From the NCBI RefSeq assembly GCF_008386695.1, contig NZ_VUOC01000002.1, positions 550,481 to 614,480 of the forward strand: a stretch of DNA of 64,000 bases, given 5' to 3'. This stretch comes from Chitinophaga agrisoli. GTDB taxonomy: Bacteria > Bacteroidota > Bacteroidia > Chitinophagales > Chitinophagaceae. This document shows positions 60,171-64,000 of the stretch, one piece after another. Positions within the stretch are counted from its first letter, which is position 1. Each line of letters starts with the position of its first letter. The notes under the pieces were generated by a model that worked only from the letters and a program-made list of their open reading frames with translations, searched no databases and was not told where the DNA came from. A program made the position numbers and the translations under genes.

Positions 60171-60525
60171 TATTCACCGATGAAGACCCACCTCACGGTG
60201 GCGTGATTATGGAGTTATGAAGATCGCCCCGGTTCTCAAGCCGGGGGACTTCTCGTGGACCTCAAAGATATTATTGGTTACAGGATGTTACGCAATAGGG
60301 CGCACATGTACAGCGTCTGTTTAATAGCCGCCCGGTTGAGCGACCGGGCTAGTTGTTTCGATGGTAAAGCCCGGCTTATCCAAGCGGGGCCTCCCTGCGA
60401 CATAAACACAACTAAAAATAACACTGCTCGCTGAGCAAGTAAAAGCGGCCCCCTTAGCTTTATAATTAAGGGTAGGGAAAATGTATGCACATCTCAGGCC
60501 CCGATCATTCAGGTCGGGGCTTTTT
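60171..60525 (+). ncRNA. Structured non-coding region, candidate RNA or IS200/IS605-type end remnant
   Basis: No convincing gene lies here. The region has several GC-rich hairpins: CCACC/GGTGG near 60190; CCCCGG/CCGGGG at 60227-60246, flanked by GAAG and CTTC; GCCCGGT/ACCGGGC at 60330-60349; a 9-bp stem with one mismatch at 60369-60390; and a final terminator at 60497-60525. The GAAG-CCCCGG hairpin resembles IS200/IS605 end structures, but no tnpA or tnpB is near. Alternatively it is a phage-encoded RNA on the plus strand. The assignment is uncertain. Confidence 0.35.
60497..60525 (+). terminator. Intrinsic terminator
   Basis: GCCCCGA and TCGGGGC form a 7-bp stem (60498-60504 / 60514-60520) followed by TTTTT. 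It ends transcription from the structured region 60171-60525 before the ligase gene at 60555. Confidence 0.75.
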
Positions 60526-60554
60526 ATGGCAGCTTATTTGCAGCCTAATCTTAT

Positions 60555-61502
60555 ATGAAAGGTGCTTATGCTCCCATGTTGGCCGTGCTGGTGGACGACT
60601 TCCCGTCATCCGGAGATTGGGTTTATGAAAAAAAGTTTGACGGGTACCGGGCAATTGCTGTTATCCAGGCCGGCAAAGTCTCCCTATATTCCCGTAATGG
60701 CATTCTATTAAACAATAACTACCCTTCCGTGCCGGCCGCGCTTACCAAACTGCCGCACGATTGTGTATTGGACGGTGAGGTGATACATATTGACAAAGCA
60801 GGCCGGGAAACGTTTCAAGGGCTGCAGCAGTACGGCCAGACCAGGTCTGGAACCATTCAGTACTGCGTATTCGACCTGCTGAAGTTGGGGCGCCAGGATA
60901 TTACCCACCTACCGCTGCTCCAGCGAAAGGAACTCCTGGCAACATTGGTTAAACCGCTACGATCCAGGGTAATTAAGTATGTGGAGCATGTTGAGGACGG
61001 CCGCAAGCTGTTTGCCCAAGCGGAGTCAGAGGGCTGGGAAGGCGTGATTGGGAAGCGGGCAAATGTCACGTATCTACCTGGTAAACGTACGGACTACTTC
61101 GTCAAGATCAAAACCAGCAAGCGCCAGGAGGCGATAATATGCGGATACACCGCGCCCGCCGGGAGCCGCAAACATTTTGGCGCGCTTTTATTGGGGGTAT
61201 ATATCGGGAAGGAGCTGCACTACGCGGGTAAGACCGGTACCGGGTTCACGGATCTTGACCTGAAAGAACTGTTTCAGAAGATGCAGCCGCTGATTGGCCC
61301 AATGCCGTTTGCCGAGGATGTGAAAAAGAAGTACTACCGGAATGTAGATGTTACATGGCTGAAGCCCGCCCTGGTGTGTGAAATAAAGTTCACGGAATGG
61401 ACGGGGGACATGAGGATGCGCCACCCCTCTTTCCAGGGGCTCCGAACGGACAAGAAGGCGAAGGAGGTTATTTTAGAACTACCAAAAAGAATAGGGGTAT
61501 GA
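60555..61502 (+). CDS. ATP-dependent DNA ligase (LigD-type ligase domain only)
   Basis: The 315-residue protein is the ligase module of LigD: nucleotidyltransferase motif I YEKKFDGYRA with catalytic Lys27, LDGEVIHID (motif III, about 75), YCVFDLL (about 103), EGVIGKRA (motif IV, about 162) and YFVKIK (motif V, about 180). An OB-fold C-terminal part follows (ICGYTAPAGSRKHFGALLLG, LKPALVCEIKFTEWT, MRMRHPSFQGLRTDK). The polymerase and phosphoesterase domains of full LigD are absent, and no Ku gene is in view. It should seal nicks with ATP. Overlaps the next gene by 4 bp (ATGA). Confidence 0.92.
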   Translation: MKGAYAPMLAVLVDDFPSSGDWVYEKKFDGYRAIAVIQAGKVSLYSRNGILLNNNYPSVPAALTKLPHDCVLDGEVIHIDKAGRETFQGLQQYGQTRSGTIQYCVFDLLKLGRQDITHLPLLQRKELLATLVKPLRSRVIKYVEHVEDGRKLFAQAESEGWEGVIGKRANVTYLPGKRTDYFVKIKTSKRQEAIICGYTAPAGSRKHFGALLLGVYIGKELHYAGKTGTGFTDLDLKELFQKMQPLIGPMPFAEDVKKKYYRNVDVTWLKPALVCEIKFTEWTGDMRMRHPSFQGLRTDKKAKEVILELPKRIGV

Positions 61503-61744
61503 AAGGGTGTGATATTGGTTTTCTCTTCCAGGAGTGCAAAACCAAAGACCAACTGATCTTCCAGATCATGAAAATGTCGGATGAACAATACAATGCTTTC
61601 CGGCAGGAAATAAGAGACCTCGACCACCAGCGCGGGGAATTGGCGGATTACCGTTGTACTGATGATTCTGAGGCAAAGGGGAGTGATCTGTTTACTCTAG
61701 CAGAGGTACCGAAAGGGCAATATTGTTTCCATGAGGGAAAGTAA
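61499..61744 (+). CDS. Small hypothetical protein coupled to the ligase
   Basis: The 81-residue protein starts at the ATG at 61499, which overlaps the ligase TGA (ATGA), indicating translational coupling. It is helical and charged (KGCDIGFLFQECKTKDQLIF, then MSDEQYNAFRQEIRDLDHQR). No family is recognised. A longer frame from 61397 lies inside the ligase gene and is less likely. A conserved partner of the ligase is possible. The 3' end is overlapped by a doubtful antisense frame. Confidence 0.55.
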   Translation: MKGCDIGFLFQECKTKDQLIFQIMKMSDEQYNAFRQEIRDLDHQRGELADYRCTDDSEAKGSDLFTLAEVPKGQYCFHEGK

Positions 61745-61962
61745 TGGCTCTGACTGCTTAACAGGCGAGGCTTGATTTTAAATGCTACTCCTTGACCATG
61801 CTGTATCTCCCCTATTACATTCCCCTTATTATTGGGGTCTTCGGGTAGAGCGCTTAATATCCGAGTATCGGGATCACGCATGACTATTAGGGTTGATCCT
61901 CTTTCAAACTCCCAATCGAATAAACACCGTAGACGCGGCGCCAGTGTATATGATTTATCCAT
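61648..61962 (-). CDS. Doubtful small protein antisense to the end of 61499-61744
   Basis: This frame gives 104 residues from the ATG at 61962 (or longer from a TTG at 61968). It has a plausible first part (RLRCLFDWEFERGSTLIVMR, VIGEIQHGQGVAFKIKPRLL), and TAGCTTTG, a consensus -7 element, lies 4 bp before the ATG at 61966-61973. Against it, the last third is antisense to the ligase-coupled gene, and the C-terminal part looks unlike a protein. If real, the end may be shorter or the neighbour wrong. The rest of 61745-62017 has nothing else that I can support. Confidence 0.25.
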   Translation of the reverse strand: MDKSYTLAPRLRCLFDWEFERGSTLIVMRDPDTRILSALPEDPNNKGNVIGEIQHGQGVAFKIKPRLLSSQSHYFPSWKQYCPFGTSARVNRSLPFASESSVQR

Positions 61963-62017
61963 CCCCAAAGCTACGATTACCTACAGACAGTACTTTACGG
62001 GTTCCCGGAAAACAAAA

Positions 62018-62036
62018 GCCGCCCTTTTGAGGCGGC
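62018..62036 (-). terminator. Terminator at the end of the lysis region
   Basis: GCCGCC and GGCGGC form a 6-bp stem around CTTTTGA; on the minus strand it is followed by TTTTGTTTT. It lies 23 bp past the stop of the gene at 62060, at the end of the leftward lysis genes. Confidence 0.7.
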
Positions 62037-62059
62037 CATATCAGTCATTTTGCTGAAGG

Positions 62060-62254
62060 TCACTTTTCAATGTGCTCTACTTTTACCCCATAAGCATTAT
62101 CTGCCATTTTGAAAGTAGAAATGCTGTCATGTTTAAGCGCCAATATGTCCAATGTATCGTATCGGATTATAATTTCCACAATTGCCCCATTGCCAAGGGT
62201 CGCAAATACATGGTGGGAGCTGTTCAATTCGAAGCCCGGATTTTTGCTATCCAT
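62060..62254 (-). CDS. Small hypothetical protein
   Basis: The 64-residue protein (MDSKNPGFELNSSHHVFATL, then GNGAIVEIIIRYDTLDILAL) has no known domain, signal or membrane segment. The start has a GCGGAAAAAT stretch before the ATG. It is between two terminators and follows the lysozyme gene on the same strand, so it would be made from its own promoter or by read-through. It is supported by the terminator spacing but not by family. Confidence 0.45.
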   Translation of the reverse strand: MDSKNPGFELNSSHHVFATLGNGAIVEIIIRYDTLDILALKHDSISTFKMADNAYGVKVEHIEK

Positions 62255-62314
62255 AATTTTTCCGCAATTTAGGAATCATTGTGGGATCATGGGTTAATTT
62301 GAAGTTAATGAAAA

Positions 62315-62334
62315 GCCGCCCTAAAAAGAGCGGC
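62315..62334 (-). terminator. Weak terminator after the lysozyme gene
   Basis: GCCGC and GCGGC form a 5-bp stem around CCTAAAAAGA; the minus strand continues with TTTTC. It is 33 bp after the lysozyme stop at 62367. Confidence 0.45.
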
Positions 62335-62366
62335 CGTTTATCTATCAACCAAAATCTATGAGGTAA

Positions 62367-62858
62367 TTAGAAATAGCATTTAAGCTCTCCGGTGGTATAA
62401 AGATGCGCCTCCGCCTGACGCCGCCGGGTTAGACCTGCCAGTACCTTCTTGTTGCTTTTATTCCACTTCAGGAACTCGCCCGGTATTCGCGGATCTTCCG
62501 GATTTGCCAGTACGTACTTTAGTAGGGCACTATCCCCCAGCCCCTCGGCAATCTTATCCAGGTCGATATCTGATCCTACGTTGTAGGCGAAGGATACAAG
62601 CGCGTCAAATTGTTGCTGCTGCAATACGGTGTCTTTCGTTAGTACGTTCACGTCATTGACAAACCGTTGAACAATCCGTTTAAACAGATCGTCTGCTCGC
62701 CATTGTGCCACCTTATCGCCTTGCTTCACCCTCTTATCGTTCTCGTAAAACGTGTTGCCCCAGCCTATTGTCCACACTCCTGCTTTATCCTGATATGCTT
62801 CAAGCCGGCACTGTTCAAATTCTTTTATTAGGGCTGCTCCTTTTTCGCTTAGTGTCAT
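62367..62858 (-). CDS. GH24 phage lysozyme (endolysin)
   Basis: The 163-residue protein is a T4-type lysozyme. The catalytic triad spacing is exact: Glu15, Asp24 and Thr30 in KEFEQCRLEAYQDKAGVWTI, with GWGNT following; T4 has E11, D20 and T26. It also has QQQFDALVSFAYNVG and GLTRRRQAEAHLY. It cleaves peptidoglycan for host lysis. No signal peptide is seen, so it needs a holin. Its start overlaps the stop of the upstream lipoprotein gene by 4 bp (ATGA). Confidence 0.93.
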   Translation of the reverse strand: MTLSEKGAALIKEFEQCRLEAYQDKAGVWTIGWGNTFYENDKRVKQGDKVAQWRADDLFKRIVQRFVNDVNVLTKDTVLQQQQFDALVSFAYNVGSDIDLDKIAEGLGDSALLKYVLANPEDPRIPGEFLKWNKSNKKVLAGLTRRRQAEAHLYTTGELKCYF

Positions 62859-63385
62859 ATGATGCTTTTAAGTTTCAATACCACCCCGGCGCCGATTACC
62901 CCCGCAACCGCTATCCAGGTTATAATAGCCGCCCGCTGCCAATGCCCTGCGTCCTCTTTCTTTTCGCTCAGCTGTGCCTCTGCCTTATCCGCCCGCTTGG
63001 CCTGCTCGTTTGCATCCTGACGGGCCAGGTCAAAGGCATAGTTTGCGGCGGCCAGGGAATCCCGGCAAGACTGCAGCATTGAACTATCAATTACCTTCAG
63101 GGTGTCTACCCTAATCTGGCGGGGAGGACACTTGACATAGACTGTATCTATCCTGCCCGTCTCTTTGTCCTGAACCGGGCAAGGGACGCTGTCACCAGGG
63201 AGGTAAACCGTTTTGCCCGGGATCACCTGCGCGGGCGCGCACGGGTACTGCTGCCGCATCTTCTGTAGTAATGCCATTTCTGCCTGCCGGGCTTTCTCTT
63301 CTTTCGCCGTGCGCTCGGCCGCCAATTGTTCCGCTGACTTACATCCACACAGCCAGATAATTATCACAAATAGTATATACCTCAT
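62855..63385 (-). CDS. Lipoprotein with C-terminal TM, candidate u-spanin
   Basis: The 176-residue protein starts with a lipobox (FVIIIWLCGC, then KSAEQL), has a long charged, partly coiled-coil middle (RTAKEEKARQAEMALLQKMR, ANEQAKRADKAEAQLSEKKE), and ends with a hydrophobic segment (AAIITWIAVAGVIGAGVVL). An N-terminal lipid anchor plus a C-terminal membrane segment is the plan of a unimolecular spanin (phage T1 gp11 type), which joins outer and inner membranes during lysis. It lies between the holin-like and endolysin genes with 4-bp overlaps on both sides, as in lysis cassettes. Confidence 0.65.
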   Translation of the reverse strand: MRYILFVIIIWLCGCKSAEQLAAERTAKEEKARQAEMALLQKMRQQYPCAPAQVIPGKTVYLPGDSVPCPVQDKETGRIDTVYVKCPPRQIRVDTLKVIDSSMLQSCRDSLAAANYAFDLARQDANEQAKRADKAEAQLSEKKEDAGHWQRAAIITWIAVAGVIGAGVVLKLKSII

Positions 63386-63699
63386 TGATCCGCTTTAAAT
63401 ATGTTCAATATTCCCTTTCGTACAGCCTTCCCGATTGCTATCAGCATGCTATCTCCAAACCGGCCGATGATCACCGCAGCAATTAGAGCTACGTCATGCT
63501 TCCCGCAACTGGCTAGCGCCAGCCAAACCACCCAGGCACACGCGAACGCCACGCTTGAATGAAATATTACCTCCCGCCAGCTTAAATCTCGTTCGTAGTT
63601 GAGGGTTGCTAGTTTTGCCAGCAGACCGAGTACGACCCCCGCTGCGTATATTACTAGCTTGATAACGAACGGGCCTTGCTCTTGACTGTTTTCCTGCAT
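63382..63699 (-). CDS. Phage holin-like membrane protein
   Basis: The 105-residue protein has three hydrophobic segments (FVIKLVIYAAGVVLGLLAKL, SSVAFACAWVVWLALASCG, DVALIAAVIIGRFGDSMLIA), the topology of class I holins, and a basic C-terminal end (KAVRKGILNIFKADQ). It would form pores that release the endolysin. The start is at 63699; it overlaps the upstream gene by 46 bp and the lipoprotein gene by 4 bp (ATGA). Confidence 0.7.
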   Translation of the reverse strand: MQENSQEQGPFVIKLVIYAAGVVLGLLAKLATLNYERDLSWREVIFHSSVAFACAWVVWLALASCGKHDVALIAAVIIGRFGDSMLIAIGKAVRKGILNIFKADQ

Positions 63700-63983
63700 C
63701 GTATAATGGTTATTAAGATTATGAGGCCCGCGAATACATACTCATTCCAACCGAACTTTTTAGGGTCGAAAAACAGCTCATCCAGGACGTTATTAGTACA
63801 CAGCCATATCGCGATTGTTGCGGTAGGATCGTTCGGCATGAGGCGTTTAATGAGCAACGCAAGCAGCAGCAGCCCTACTGCGATACACTGGTAAAAGAAC
63901 CCATGCCATGCGAACGCCCAAAGGTTGTATCCCGCTACAAGTACCAGCAACGCGGCAATAAGTAGCATTCTATTGCTAATCAT
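63654..63983 (-). CDS. Small phage-type membrane protein
   Basis: The 109-residue protein has three hydrophobic segments (LLIAALLVLVAGYNLWAF, YQCIAVGLLLLALLIKRLM, EYVFAGLIILITIIRC) and a basic C-terminus. It overlaps the holin-like gene by 46 bp in another frame. It is probably a phage membrane protein of unknown function, perhaps a second holin-like or an antiholin. Its upstream partners are outside the window. Confidence 0.6.
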   Translation of the reverse strand: MISNRMLLIAALLVLVAGYNLWAFAWHGFFYQCIAVGLLLLALLIKRLMPNDPTATIAIWLCTNNVLDELFFDPKKFGWNEYVFAGLIILITIIRCRKTVKSKARSLSS

Positions 63984-64000
63984 GGTTGCTTGTCTTTATT

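Larger units (their letters stand above)
58068..64000. mobile_element. End of a tRNA-integrated prophage-like element (continues beyond window)
   Basis: The element is supported by the tRNA 3' fragment at its left edge, a lysis cassette at 62367-63983, an XRE regulator with an operator-like cluster at 60104-60166, many small orphan genes with 1-4 bp overlaps, and an ATP-dependent DNA ligase. The minus orientation of the fragment predicts that the intact tRNA gene lies to the right, beyond the window. No integrase, capsid or portal gene is in view, so the right end and full gene set are unknown. Confidence 0.6.

Noticed and set aside
60278-60490. 70-codon minus-strand frame in the structured region
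   Set aside because: It spans the hairpins, has no plausible start context and no protein-like pattern.
60555-61502. Possible full LigD/Ku end-joining system
   Set aside because: The protein has only the ligase and OB part; no polymerase, phosphoesterase or Ku gene is visible in the window.
61832-62056. 74-codon plus-strand frame
   Set aside because: It runs through the terminator hairpin at 62018-62036, and its translation is basic and repetitive without a motif.

Overview
The window reads as chromosomal DNA from a Bacteroidota bacterium, most likely a Chitinophaga-like member of the Chitinophagales. Four things point there: a type IX secretion (T9SS) C-terminal sorting domain with PorP/SprF and OmpA/PD40 partners; a propeller-type (Reg_prop/Y_Y_Y) sensor kinase; several exact TAnnTTTG promoter elements; and the general gene repertoire (GlxA-type AraC regulators, Crp/Fnr regulators, PhnB-like VOC proteins, DUF1543, DUF4287). 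No rRNA operon, intact tRNA or CRISPR array is visible.

Layout. 0-9.3 kb holds ordinary accessory metabolism and regulation: AraC regulators, an extended SDR reductase, a large RluA-type pseudouridine synthase, a VOC protein, a secreted HSL-type esterase, a Crp/Fnr regulator and a DUF308 membrane protein. 9.3-12.6 kb is one gene for a Dna2-like protein (PD-(D/E)XK nuclease plus SF1 helicase). 12.8-19.5 kb holds DUF1543, a secreted amidohydrolase and a run of small leftward genes of polymorphic-toxin-immunity or surface-lipoprotein type (a MORN protein, SMI1/KNR4 and unknowns). 19.8-47.3 kb is a leftward locus made of one giant gene (8219 codons, 24.7 kb) followed by PorP/SprF and OmpA/PD40 genes. 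The giant protein has a signal peptide, a beta-helix-like region, seven about 400-residue lectin-like/DUF8202 modules, about 36 Calx-beta repeats of about 120 residues, a DUF11 module and a T9SS type B sorting domain. 47.8-51.3 kb encodes a LuxR-type response regulator and a propeller histidine kinase whose stop codons overlap. 51.5-57.9 kb holds a collagen-like lipoprotein, an operon of SnoaL-like protein, YgiD dioxygenase and esterase facing a Crp/Fnr gene, a GlxA-type regulator facing a VOC-DoxX-DUF4287 operon, and a membrane protein.

From about 58.07 kb to the right edge the window looks like the end of a prophage or phage-like element. A 17-bp match to the 3' end of a tRNA lies next to what may be that tRNA's old terminator. 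To its right are small orphan proteins, an SOS-response-associated peptidase (SRAP), an XRE regulator with an operator-like repeat cluster, a structured non-coding stretch, a stand-alone LigD-type DNA ligase, and then a leftward lysis cassette (membrane protein, holin-like, u-spanin-like lipoprotein, GH24 endolysin).

How it fits together (inference). The giant protein is probably exported by the T9SS with help from its own PorP/SprF and OmpA partners, and may be controlled by the divergent two-component system. The phage-like end carries DNA-repair cargo (SRAP plus ligase) together with a family of small, co-translated, related proteins that I cannot assign; this cargo is the best candidate here for an undescribed system.
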